The notes under the pieces were generated by a model. The model had not been told where the DNA came from. It ran no database searches and worked only from the letters and a program-made list of their open reading frames with translations. This document shows, piece by piece, positions 17,722 to 25,838 of a stretch of 64,000 nucleotides of DNA. Position numbers and translations under genes: made by a program. The stretch is from Natrialba magadii ATCC 43099 (GTDB taxonomy: Archaea; Halobacteriota; Halobacteria; Halobacteriales; Natrialbaceae), in assembly GCF_000025625.1 (NCBI RefSeq), contig NC_013923.1:248001-312000 (forward strand), read 5' to 3'. Positions within the stretch are counted from its first letter, which is position 1. Each line of letters opens with the position of its first letter.

Positions 17722-18687
17722 CTACATAAACTTCGACTCGATAAACCGCGACACCGCCGCCGCACCCAGTCGCTGCGTATTCCGTGTCGGATCCAGTCGC
17801 GGCGCAACCTCGACGAGGTCAAGCGCACCAATTGCGTCGCAGGTGCCGAGGTACTCGAGTGCGGTGAGGAACTGGTTCGCATCGAGGCCGCCGAATTCGG
17901 GAGTTCCAGTTCCAGGGGCGATCGTGGGTTCGACGACGTCGATGTCGACGGTGAGGTAGACGACGTCACAGGAGGCTGTGACGTGGTCGATTGCGTCGGC
18001 GAGGCAGGCTTCGATCCCGCGGTCGTGGACATCTCGCGCGTAGTCGACGTAGAGACCGGATTCGTCGACGAACGACGGGAACTCGGGGTCTTCGAAGGCA
18101 CGCAGGCCGATCATCGCGTGGGTTTCGTAGCTGCCGTGGGGTGAGTCGGCGATGAGGTTCATCGGTGAGCCGTGCCAGTGTTCGCCGTGGAGGTCGCGCT
18201 CGCCGTAAATATCGGAGTGGGAGTCGAGGTGGATCAGGCCGACGCGGCCGTCGACGGTCTTCGAGAAGCCAGTGAACGACGGGTAGGTGAGGTAGTGGTC
18301 ACCGCCGAGGACGACGGGGAACGTGTGTGTGGCAACTGTTTCGACGGCGTCTCGAATGTAGTCGCCCGTCTGCTCGACATCGGTCGTTACCACGGGAACG
18401 TCACCACAGTCCTGAATCTGGATGGAGCCATAGTCTGTGACCTGGCCCGTCCCTGCATTGTACTGTGGCTCGCTCCGGCCGTACCAGCCCGATTCGCGAC
18501 GGAGTGCTTCCGGGCCGTACCGTGTTCCTGGTTGTCGTGAGGCGGCACCGTCGAAGGGGACACCAAGCACGCCGATGTCGACGTCGTCAGTGAGTTCGTC
18601 TCGGGGCTTCCGAACACCGTTCAGGAACGAGTCCGCGCCGACGTAGCTCGGTGAGAGCTCGTCGTTTTGCGTGTCATCTTCTCCCAT
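17722..18687 (-). CDS. speB: Agmatinase/ureohydrolase family enzyme
   Basis: A 321-residue ureohydrolase with the full binuclear manganese site: VVLGGDHYLT, IHLDSHSDIYGE (H-x-D-x-H-x-D type) and YLTVDIDVVEPTIAPGTGTPE. Family members hydrolyse guanidino compounds; the GTGTPE ending of the third motif is typical of the agmatinase branch rather than arginase. Agmatine would give putrescine plus urea, feeding the ligase, oxidase and AOR encoded nearby. Guanidinobutyrase or formiminoglutamase activity cannot be excluded. A TATA box about 28 bases upstream supports the start. It shares a strand with the amine oxidoreductase downstream, but a separate promoter lies between them. Confidence 0.88.
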   Translation of the reverse strand: MGEDDTQNDELSPSYVGADSFLNGVRKPRDELTDDVDIGVLGVPFDGAASRQPGTRYGPEALRRESGWYGRSEPQYNAGTGQVTDYGSIQIQDCGDVPVVTTDVEQTGDYIRDAVETVATHTFPVVLGGDHYLTYPSFTGFSKTVDGRVGLIHLDSHSDIYGERDLHGEHWHGSPMNLIADSPHGSYETHAMIGLRAFEDPEFPSFVDESGLYVDYARDVHDRGIEACLADAIDHVTASCDVVYLTVDIDVVEPTIAPGTGTPEFGGLDANQFLTALEYLGTCDAIGALDLVEVAPRLDPTRNTQRLGAAAVSRFIESKFM

Positions 18688-18711
18688 GTCCTGGGCAATG
18701 GATGCGGCTGG

Positions 18712-18720
18712 GATAAATAT
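18712..18720 (-). promoter_or_regulatory. TATA box of the agmatinase-family gene
   Basis: ATATTTATC on the minus strand about 28 bases upstream of the start codon; typical haloarchaeal leaderless spacing. Confidence 0.6.
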
Positions 18721-18890
18721 GCTGATAGGTGGTACAGTCTGGTACAGGATACTGCTTTCCAGAAGTCAGTTAAAAGTCAGTCGCGCTACGTGGCCGTTGT
18801 CCTGGCATACAGATACATCCTCTCAGGGTCTGCTTGCTTCGCCAGCCAACATCCGTTGACTGCGGGTACGGACGACTCATACGGATCGTA

Positions 18891-20378
18891 TCAACGGTCA
18901 GCGTATGCCAGCAGCATCTCGGCGTGGGAGAGTTCACAGTCGACGAGCCCGCCGATGGTATCGTTGCCGTCAATGGCCAAGAACTCGTCGGCGCCTTCGG
19001 AGTTGGCGCCGTACCCGAGCCCGACACCATACAGGACGGGAATGTCAAATCGCGTCCCGAACACCGCCCAGGGAACACCGCCTGCGGAGAACGGCCACAG
19101 CGTCACGTCGGTATCATGGTTCTCGAACACATCTCTGGCGGCCACGACGAGGTCGGAGTCTGGATCGGTCTTACACCAGGTATGTTTCCCGAACACGTCA
19201 ACGTCGATGTCCGCAAATCCCTGGTTGTCGAGGTGTTCGCGGAGTTGCCGATAGACGACGTCCGGATCGAAGCCGCGAGGCATTCGAATGTCGAGCGTTG
19301 CGTGTCCCTCTCCCGGAAGGATGAACGGCTTGGTTCCCGTTCCGGAACCGAGGAAGCCTGTGTTAATTCCCTGAATATTGAACGACTCGGGTCCGTAGAA
19401 GTGCTGGACGAACGCCTCCACGACGTCTTCATGGAGGTCCGATTTCAGTTTCGTCACTTCGCCGGCGCCTTGAGAGAGGCCCGGAAGGTGTTGCCACAGT
19501 TCCTCTCTGGGCGTCTCCGTCTGACTGTCGAGGCGATCGACGAACGCTCGAACCTCCTCGCGTTCGTCCGCAGTCGGCGGTTCATACTGGTCGTAGAAGC
19601 CGCTGATTTCGATCTGGGTTCCATTTTCGTCAGTCAGCGAGGAGAGGGCGTCCACGAGTCGCCATGCAGGACTATCGACGGTCGCGTTACTCATCGCATG
19701 GATGTCGCCGCCGGCCGGCCCACGTCCCCATCGATCGCCCGAGACCTGCAGGGTGAAATACAGTGCGGACTTGTAGCCAAGTGAGCCCGTTACGTTTCCG
19801 TCCTCGCTCTGACCAGCGAGCGGGCAAAAACAGGCGTCAGCTTCCCGAATGCGGTCGGCATACTGATCGAGCATCTCGTAGTAGTGAGGACTCCCGTTGA
19901 GCTCCTCAGCTTCTAGCAGAAACATAACGTTCACCGGCAACTCACCGAGTGCCCGCTTGGTCGCCTCGAGAGCGTTGAGCCAGGCGACGAACGCACCTTT
20001 AACTTTGACTGCTCCACGTCCGTAGATGACACGACCGTATTCGTCAGTCTCGACGAGTGTGCCACCGAAGGGATCGTGCGTCCACTCGTCTTCGTCGCCG
20101 ACGGGACGAGTGTCTAACATTCCATAGTTAACAACCGTCTTCGCTGCGCCGGCGTCATAATACCCCCAGACGCCTGGTGCACCGTCGGTCTCGATCAGTG
20201 CTGCCTCCCCACATCCGATCTCTTCGAGGTAGCCACGAGCCAGTTCGGCGATTCCTCGAAGCCCGTTTCTGTCGACGCTGACGCTCGGTTGGCGGATCGT
20301 CTGCTGAATCCGATGAACGTGATTGTCCAGGTCTGACTCAATTTGCTCGCGGAGTTGTTTGCTTTCTTTAATCATCAT
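18891..20378 (-). CDS. M20-fold protein with degenerate metal site (probable pseudo-peptidase or altered enzyme)
   Basis: A 495-residue protein that follows M20 dipeptidases along its length, but the metal ligands are replaced. Where relatives have GH-x-D it reads YGMLD (M87); the bridging Asp of GRGA-x-D-x-KG is Lys (GRGAVKVKG, K125); the metal-binding Glu/Asp position reads CFCPLAGQ; and the last His before DE is Asn (GANSEGADEF, N459). The Glu pair (EAEE, E158-E159) and the His of the dimer-interface loop (GGDIHAMS) remain. It is not frameshifted, so the change looks selected rather than decayed. It lies 82 bases after the CUT1 permease genes on the same strand, suggesting a role with that transporter. 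Function unknown. Confidence 0.8.
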   Translation of the reverse strand: MMIKESKQLREQIESDLDNHVHRIQQTIRQPSVSVDRNGLRGIAELARGYLEEIGCGEAALIETDGAPGVWGYYDAGAAKTVVNYGMLDTRPVGDEDEWTHDPFGGTLVETDEYGRVIYGRGAVKVKGAFVAWLNALEATKRALGELPVNVMFLLEAEELNGSPHYYEMLDQYADRIREADACFCPLAGQSEDGNVTGSLGYKSALYFTLQVSGDRWGRGPAGGDIHAMSNATVDSPAWRLVDALSSLTDENGTQIEISGFYDQYEPPTADEREEVRAFVDRLDSQTETPREELWQHLPGLSQGAGEVTKLKSDLHEDVVEAFVQHFYGPESFNIQGINTGFLGSGTGTKPFILPGEGHATLDIRMPRGFDPDVVYRQLREHLDNQGFADIDVDVFGKHTWCKTDPDSDLVVAARDVFENHDTDVTLWPFSAGGVPWAVFGTRFDIPVLYGVGLGYGANSEGADEFLAIDGNDTIGGLVDCELSHAEMLLAYADR

Positions 20379-20460
20379 TGTCTACCTCTAGCATGGGTCG
20401 TGCAAGATACTATACTCGATAATGGGAGGAGTGAACGGGAACGGCCAAAGCGGAGAGTGA

Positions 20461-21315
20461 TCAGACGGTGCTCACACCGAACCCCTTGATCAGGTGCTTG
20501 TAGACGAGGAAGACGAACAACACCGGCGGGAGGATCATGATCATCACGCCGCCGAGGATCATGCCCCAGTTGGTCGTCGCCATATCGATCAGGTTCGCAA
20601 TCCCGAGTGGAAGCGTGTACAGCGCGTTATCGTTGAGGATGATGAGCGCGAAGAAGTACTCGTTCCACGAGAGGAAGAACGCAAAGATCGACGTCGCGAC
20701 GATTCCCGGGAGCGAGAGTGGCAAGATGATCTTCGTGACGATGGTCACTCTGCTCGCCCCGGCAAGTCGCGCGGACTCCTCGATCTCCGGGGTGATATCG
20801 AGGAAGAACACCCGGAGTAACAGCAACGCAAACGGCAGTGCGAACGCTGTGTGGGCGAGTGCGAGCCCGAACAGCGAGTTAGTGAGGCCGATGTTCTGGA
20901 AGATGATGAACAGCGGAATACCGAGCAGGATGAGCGGGAACATGTAGATCAACACGCTCAGGTTCGCGATGTACCGCCGGCCGTGGAACTCGTAGCGCGA
21001 GACGGCGTACGCCGCGGGAATCGCGATGAGCAGCGTCAGGATGATCGTCGTTACCGCGACGATGAGACTATTCCGGAAGTACAACGCGAAGTTCGTCTGC
21101 TCGAAGAGGATGTGGTAGTTCTCGAAGGACACCTCGGAGGGGACGATCACGGGTGGCCACGAGAACAGTTCCTCACTCGGCCGAACCGTCGAGAGGAATC
21201 CCCAGATTAACGGTATCAACACGACGAACGTCGTGACGATCACCGCGGTGTACGTTGCGATTCGTTCCAGGTAGTGTCGTTGCTGCTGCGTGAGTTGTGG
21301 TGAGAGTGACGTCAT
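20461..21315 (-). CDS. Carbohydrate-type ABC transporter permease (MalG/CUT1-like)
   Basis: A 284-residue membrane subunit with about six helices, starting with IVTTFVVLIPLIWGFLSTVRP as in MalG-type permeases, and an EAA loop EESARLAGASRVTIVTKIILP near residues 180-200 for contact with the ATPase. It starts inside the stop codon of the upstream permease gene. The operon order is binding protein, MalF-like, MalG-like, M20-fold protein. The matching ATPase is encoded about 5 kb away, beyond the TrmB regulator. The substrate is not evident; CUT1 systems usually move oligosaccharides, polyols or glycerol-3-phosphate. Confidence 0.9.
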   Translation of the reverse strand: MTSLSPQLTQQQRHYLERIATYTAVIVTTFVVLIPLIWGFLSTVRPSEELFSWPPVIVPSEVSFENYHILFEQTNFALYFRNSLIVAVTTIILTLLIAIPAAYAVSRYEFHGRRYIANLSVLIYMFPLILLGIPLFIIFQNIGLTNSLFGLALAHTAFALPFALLLLRVFFLDITPEIEESARLAGASRVTIVTKIILPLSLPGIVATSIFAFFLSWNEYFFALIILNDNALYTLPLGIANLIDMATTNWGMILGGVMIMILPPVLFVFLVYKHLIKGFGVSTV

Positions 21316-22259
21316 CGTGGTTCCTCCGTCGTTCCGTACAGTCTGAAGTAGCCGTACACGATCACTGCGAGCACGAGGAACGTCACGACTGCGACGCTCG
21401 CCCCTTCACCAAGGTCGTTCCCGATGAACGTCAGCCGGTACGCCATGATGGGAAGCGTCTCGGTTGCGTTCCCGGGGCCGCCCTGCGTGCCCAGCCAGAT
21501 GATGTCGAACAGGTTGAACGTCCAGACAAGGCGCAGGAGGATTGCCACGAACAGCACGCCACGAAGCTGTGGTAGTGTGATGTAGCGGAACATCTCCCAT
21601 CGTGACGCCCCCATGAGCCGCGCCGATTCGTAGTACGACTTGGGGATGGTCTGGAGCTTTGCAAGCACCAGCATCGTCACGAACGGATACAGCCGCCAGC
21701 CGCTGATCAAAATCAACGCGGGCATCGCGTACCGCGTACTCGCGAGCCAGGCGATTGGCTCATCGATCAGCGTCGAAACGACGAGCGCGTAGTTGCCGAC
21801 GCCGTACAGGCCGTCGAGCATCCAGCGAAAGAGGATGACCGCCGCAACCGTCGGAACCATGTACGGAACGAGGATCAACCCCGTCGCGATCCGCTCACCC
21901 GTAAACGTCCGATTGAGCAAGAGCCCGGTTGCAACACCGACAACGACGGTGAGGAACACCGACCCCGCTGTGTAGATGACCCCATTCCAGAGCGCGTTGT
22001 AGAACGTTCCGGATCGAAGGAGATCGATGTAGTTCGCGAGCCCGACGACCTCCGAATCGCCCAGAAAGATGCTGATGTCCTGTAGGCTGTAGATGATCGC
22101 CTGGACGGTCGGGTACAGATAGAGCGCGACGAGCGTCGCGACTAGCGGTAACACCAGCAAGATGCCGACCGTATTCTCCTGGAGCTCGTCGAACTCCCGC
22201 CGCGCAAGATACCGAAATTCCCGTTTTGCAGTTGTGATGAAATCGCTCGCGTAGCTCAT
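21312..22259 (-). CDS. Carbohydrate-type ABC transporter permease (MalF/UgpA-like)
   Basis: A 315-residue permease with an N-terminal helix (TVGILLVLPLVATLVALYLYPTV), about six helices in all and an EAA loop YESARLMGASRWEMFRYITLP near residues 220-240. Starts two bases from the stop of the binding-protein gene and overlaps the next permease by four bases, so translation is coupled. UgpA-like length without the extra N-terminal helices of E. coli MalF. Confidence 0.9.
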   Translation of the reverse strand: MSYASDFITTAKREFRYLARREFDELQENTVGILLVLPLVATLVALYLYPTVQAIIYSLQDISIFLGDSEVVGLANYIDLLRSGTFYNALWNGVIYTAGSVFLTVVVGVATGLLLNRTFTGERIATGLILVPYMVPTVAAVILFRWMLDGLYGVGNYALVVSTLIDEPIAWLASTRYAMPALILISGWRLYPFVTMLVLAKLQTIPKSYYESARLMGASRWEMFRYITLPQLRGVLFVAILLRLVWTFNLFDIIWLGTQGGPGNATETLPIMAYRLTFIGNDLGEGASVAVVTFLVLAVIVYGYFRLYGTTEEPR

Positions 22260-22261
22260 TG

Positions 22262-23653
22262 CTAGACGTTCAGTTGATCTTCGTAGTCATCGCGAATTTC
22301 GTCCGCCCAATGTTCGGCTGCATCCTGGGGATCTTCGTCCTCCAAGATCACGTCCTGAACGGAACTGATAACGTGTGTTTCGGCGACGGCCTGCCCCGTC
22401 ACCGGGTTGATGTGACCCTCGTTTTCCTCGACGGCGACGACCCGACCGTACTCGTCTGCGATGTCGACGAGGTCCCGGTAGTGCTCTTCGTAGTCCTGCA
22501 TAACGTCCGTCTCCCACAGGTCGTCCTCCTCGAGTATGCCGTGAATCGCCGGAACGTGACTCGCCGGCTGGGCGGTCATCAATCGCATGACGCCTTCGAA
22601 CGAGGTGATCTCTCGCAACAGGTCCTTCGCTAGCTCCGGATGTTCGGTCTCGGCACCGAGTCCGTGGCCCAGGCCGGTCAGCCGCGCAACCGGCTCGTAA
22701 CTCGAGTCGTACGCTGGAATCGGCGCAACCTGCACGTCTCCAGTCAGGTCCGGGTTGTATTCTTCGATGTCGTACGGAATGACGTTGGTGGAGTACCACG
22801 TCATCGCGTACGTCCCCTGGTACAGCGGCGGACGCATTTCCGGAATGTCAGCACCGTGGGCCGCCTGTGGACTGAATTCGTTCAGGTCCCGCATGAACTC
22901 GAGCATCTCGACCGTCTCCTCGGAGTCGTAGACGACCTCGTCGTCTGTGTTGATGACCGAACCGCCTCGGCCGTGAAGCAGAGACAGGGGCAGGATTCCG
23001 TGGAAGTGGTTGCTCCCGAGGAAGACCGGGCTCCCGTACAGGTTTTCGTCCTCGTCGGTCATCGTCTCGGCGGCGGTGTGGTATTCGTCCCACGAGTCAA
23101 ATGGCGGCATCGGCGCATCGTACTCGTTGAACAGGTCCTCGCGGTAGATGAGCGTCGAAACTGTCCCTGTGTTCGGCGCGAAGTAGTAATCGCCGTCCAT
23201 CTGGACGAGGAACTCCTCTCGCCAGTGGTCCTCTGCACCCATGTCCTCGATGACGTCGTTGATCGGCTGGTACAGCCCTTCCTGCACGCCGAACACGTTG
23301 TTCCCCGGCGAGGCGAGCATCAGCAGGTCGTACGGATTGCCGCCGGCCTGTGCCTGTGCGGCTTCCGATGGCGCGGATGCGAAATCGGATCGGGTGTACT
23401 CCACCTCACAATCGTGTTCCTCCTCGAACTCGTCGAAGATTGCACGGTACTCGTCCTCTTGTTGCTGGTACGCCGAGTTGATGACTCGCAACACTGGGCC
23501 GCCGTTCCCGCCGCCCAGACAACCAGCCACCGACAGTGCACCGATCGTCGCCCCCGTCGTTGCACCCTTCAGGACAGTTCGTCGACGGTACGTGTCCCGA
23601 GACGTTGCACGCTGCGTTGCGCCATTTCCATGATCTTTCGTATCATTACCCAT
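22262..23653 (-). CDS. ABC transporter substrate-binding lipoprotein (CUT1 type)
   Basis: A 463-residue exported protein with an RRRTVLK twin-arginine signal and lipobox VAGC before a Gly-rich linker, so it is probably anchored to the outer face of the membrane. The mature protein follows the extracellular solute-binding family 1 fold (EYRAIFDEFEEEHDCEVEYT near its start, PVFLGSNHFHGILPL, GLGHGLGAETEHPELAKDLL). First gene of the transporter operon. Upstream, a TATA-like CTTAAGCT and an inverted repeat (23693-23711) could be the control site for the neighbouring TrmB protein. Substrate unknown. Confidence 0.88.
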   Translation of the reverse strand: MGNDTKDHGNGATQRATSRDTYRRRTVLKGATTGATIGALSVAGCLGGGNGGPVLRVINSAYQQQEDEYRAIFDEFEEEHDCEVEYTRSDFASAPSEAAQAQAGGNPYDLLMLASPGNNVFGVQEGLYQPINDVIEDMGAEDHWREEFLVQMDGDYYFAPNTGTVSTLIYREDLFNEYDAPMPPFDSWDEYHTAAETMTDEDENLYGSPVFLGSNHFHGILPLSLLHGRGGSVINTDDEVVYDSEETVEMLEFMRDLNEFSPQAAHGADIPEMRPPLYQGTYAMTWYSTNVIPYDIEEYNPDLTGDVQVAPIPAYDSSYEPVARLTGLGHGLGAETEHPELAKDLLREITSFEGVMRLMTAQPASHVPAIHGILEEDDLWETDVMQDYEEHYRDLVDIADEYGRVVAVEENEGHINPVTGQAVAETHVISSVQDVILEDEDPQDAAEHWADEIRDDYEDQLNV

Positions 23654-23692
23654 GGTTGAGTATGACTCTCATATTAGAGCTTAAGTGTGATT

Positions 23693-23711
23693 CACTACTC
23701 GGGAGTGGTAG
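23693..23711. promoter_or_regulatory. Possible TrmB operator upstream of the solute-binding protein gene
   Basis: CACTACTCGGGAGTGGTAG contains the arms CACT and AGTG; on the minus strand it reads CTACCACT-CCC-GAGTAGTG. Related half-sites (ACCACT and GAGTA) occur in the nitrilase/RraA promoter region at 25784-25805, though with a different spacer. It lies just upstream of the putative TATA box, where an activator would act. Confidence 0.35.
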
Positions 23712-23937
23712 GCGAATCGTGCCAGTATAGGCCAGCGACGAGCCGGTTCTGTGCACTCGATGAGAGCACACTGACACTGGGTTCGAAGTGCCAGCAGCAC
23801 ACTCGTCTGCCCGGTTGTGACGTCCTCGGACAGGACGTTGCCGAGCAGTGGGCCGAGGACCGGTTGTGAACGAACCCGGTCTGAAATGCAGGCACCGGCG
23901 TCTATACCAGGTCCGGAGACCGTGTCGTCATCGACAA

Positions 23938-24732
23938 TCATACCGACACCGGTTCGGCCACGTCCCACAGATGATTGAAAACCAGGTACGCCGTCTGGAC
24001 CATCTGCTGGTTCTCGATCGAAATCGCGACGTAGCGCTCTCGACTATCGTTCTTGAACGCCAGTACCAGCCGGTCGTCGTCGTAGGTATACAGCCGCCCC
24101 TCAACGTCAGAGAGGTGACGAAGCTCACCCCACTCGGAGATGGCCTCGATATATGTCTCCGGAAGATCTGAAACGGTGCTGATAATCTTGATCGAGACAC
24201 CTTCCTCGCTTTTTCGGCGAAGAACGTCGTTGTGCTGCGTCACGATCCGCTGGAGACTGTTCTCCGTCGTAACCTTGTAGATCCGGTCGTCCGCTTTCTC
24301 CATCATCTCCCCACCCCGGGTCAGAATGTCGCTTTTCCCGACGTACGACCAGAAAATATCGATCTCATCGTAAATTGGATAGCCGCCGGTGTCGTCGTTG
24401 TACGCGTCCAGAAACAGATCCCCTGCTTTCTCGATTGAGGCGAGTTCGCTCTCGAGTTCCGCCTGTTTTCGTTGCTTGACGTTATCGAGTGCTGTCTCCG
24501 GCGGTACTGGCCCGTACTTCTTCGGCCGCCCCGGTTGTACTTTCACCAGTCCCGAACTCTGGAGGGACTCGAGTACGTCGTAGACGCGTGAGTAGGGAAT
24601 ATCGGCGGCTGAGCCGACCTGCTTTGCGGTCGAGACGCCGTGTTCGAGCAAGGAGAGGTACGCGCTCGATTCGTATTCCGATAGGCCGACGTCCTGCAGA
24701 TAGGACGTCATATCCCGGCTGTCATCGCTCAT
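23938..24732 (-). CDS. TrmB-family sugar-type transcriptional regulator
   Basis: A 264-residue protein with an N-terminal winged helix (LQDVGLSEYESSAYLSLLEHGVSTAKQVGSAA region; YSRVYDVLESLQSSGLVKVQPGRPKKY) of the TrmB type, a coiled-coil linker (KQRKQAELESELASIEKAGD) and a C-terminal ligand-sensing region (KITSTVSDLP-like segment, YTYDDDRLVLAFKND). TrmB proteins bind promoters of sugar transport and metabolism genes and respond to the substrate. It sits in the middle of the split transporter locus. I start at MSDDSRDMTS; an upstream Met adds MHLRLLWLLLT, which is unlike the family, although a TATA-like element fits that start too. Confidence 0.85.
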   Translation of the reverse strand: MSDDSRDMTSYLQDVGLSEYESSAYLSLLEHGVSTAKQVGSAADIPYSRVYDVLESLQSSGLVKVQPGRPKKYGPVPPETALDNVKQRKQAELESELASIEKAGDLFLDAYNDDTGGYPIYDEIDIFWSYVGKSDILTRGGEMMEKADDRIYKVTTENSLQRIVTQHNDVLRRKSEEGVSIKIISTVSDLPETYIEAISEWGELRHLSDVEGRLYTYDDDRLVLAFKNDSRERYVAISIENQQMVQTAYLVFNHLWDVAEPVSV

Positions 24733-24932
24733 CGTCAACAATAGCCATAGCAGCCTCAAATGCATTAGGGACCGGTGAAATACTTGCCCCAGTTAGTATT
24801 TAGTGCAGAAATGATTGCGGTAATGACAGTCAGGGTACAGTGGAGTTCGTCAGTCGCCGCACGCAAAATGCAGTAGTGGGAGGCAGTCAGCGTGAGTAGC
24901 AAGACCGAGAGCGGGCTCGGCAGCGAAAACGG

Positions 24933-25748
24933 TCAGTAGAGTTCGTCTCGCTTGTGCTCGAGACACGGGATTTTCTGCCGAACCTCAGCGAGGTAGTCGA
25001 GATCGACCTCGGCAGTGACGACCTCCTCCCGGTCACTTGCCATTCTAATAACGTTACCCCACGGGTCGATGATCACCGACTTACCAAACGATGGCACGGA
25101 GCTCGGTTTATCGCCGATTTGTCCGGCTGCAACGACATAACACTGCGTTTCGATCGCGCGAGCCTTCAGGAGCGGAAGCCAGTGATCTTTTCCGGTGAAC
25201 AGCGTGAACGCGGCCGGAACGAACAGTACCTCCGCACCCTGCATCGCCATCGACCTGTACAGTTCGGAGAATCGGAGGTCGTAACAGACCGAGAGCCCGA
25301 ACGTCGCGAGGTCCGTCTCGACGACGGTGACATCGTCGCCAGGGGCAACGTGCTTTGATTCCTGAGTGACGACTTCGTCGCCGATCGTCACGTCAAACAG
25401 GTGTGTTTTCCGGTACTGTGCCTGAATCTCGCCATCCGGATCGATCACGACGCTCGTGTTGTACACACGGTCGCCGTCGCCGGCTTTCTCGAAGAAACTG
25501 CCCGAGTGGACGTGCAGTCCGTGGGTTGTCGCTTTATCTGCGAGTGCCGCAGTCGTCTCGCCAGGAACCGGTTCCGCATGCGTCGAGTACGCCTCTTTCT
25601 CCCCCATAAACGAGAACATCTCGGGAAGCGAGACGACGTCCGCCCCCTTCTGGGCTGCCTCGTCGATGAAATCGAGAGCCTGGGTGAGGTTCGCTTCTTT
25701 GTCGTCCTGTGAGTCCATCTGGCACGCCGCAATGGTGAATGTGCTCAT
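24933..25748 (-). CDS. Carbon-nitrogen hydrolase (nitrilase superfamily, omega-amidase/carbamoylase-like)
   Basis: A 271-residue nitrilase-fold enzyme with the complete Glu-Lys-Cys triad: E43 in VSLPEMFSF, K114 in QYRKTHLFD and C155 in LSVCYDLRF. The family hydrolyses nitriles, amides or N-carbamoyl compounds; the short length and YRKTHLFD motif resemble the Nit1/Nit2 (omega-amidase, deaminated-glutathione amidase) branch. Divergent from the RraA-like gene, sharing a roughly 90-base promoter region with an inverted repeat. In this locus it may process an amide-containing nutrient, but a damage-repair role as in Nit1 is also possible. Start at MSTFTIAACQMDS matches the family; the longer frame adds nine residues. 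Confidence 0.88.
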   Translation of the reverse strand: MSTFTIAACQMDSQDDKEANLTQALDFIDEAAQKGADVVSLPEMFSFMGEKEAYSTHAEPVPGETTAALADKATTHGLHVHSGSFFEKAGDGDRVYNTSVVIDPDGEIQAQYRKTHLFDVTIGDEVVTQESKHVAPGDDVTVVETDLATFGLSVCYDLRFSELYRSMAMQGAEVLFVPAAFTLFTGKDHWLPLLKARAIETQCYVVAAGQIGDKPSSVPSFGKSVIIDPWGNVIRMASDREEVVTAEVDLDYLAEVRQKIPCLEHKRDELY

Positions 25749-25783
25749 GACACACAGGTCTGGAGCCACCACCAAGTAGCTGA

Positions 25784-25805
25784 TTTACTCACGGTCAGTG
25801 GTAAA
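25784..25805. promoter_or_regulatory. Inverted repeat in the nitrilase/RraA divergent promoter region
   Basis: TTTAC and GTAAA arms separated by 12 bases, with the minus strand reading TTTACCACT-GACCGT-GAGTAAA. It covers the TATA-like GTAAATCA of the nitrilase gene and lies upstream of the TATA box (AAATATA, about 25813-25819) of the RraA-like gene. Half-sites resemble those at 23693-23711 and, loosely, the TACT-N7/8-GAGTA motif known for haloarchaeal TrmB. Confidence 0.4.
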
Positions 25806-25838
25806 GAAGCTACAAATATATGTGTGATAATGCCATTC

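Noticed and set aside
22640-23659. A 339-codon plus-strand frame over the solute-binding protein gene
   Set aside because: Antisense shadow; the minus-strand product has a Tat signal, lipobox and binding-protein motifs.
23770-23810. tRNA-like GGTTCGAA segment
   Set aside because: No acceptor stem, anticodon arm or D-arm can be folded around it.
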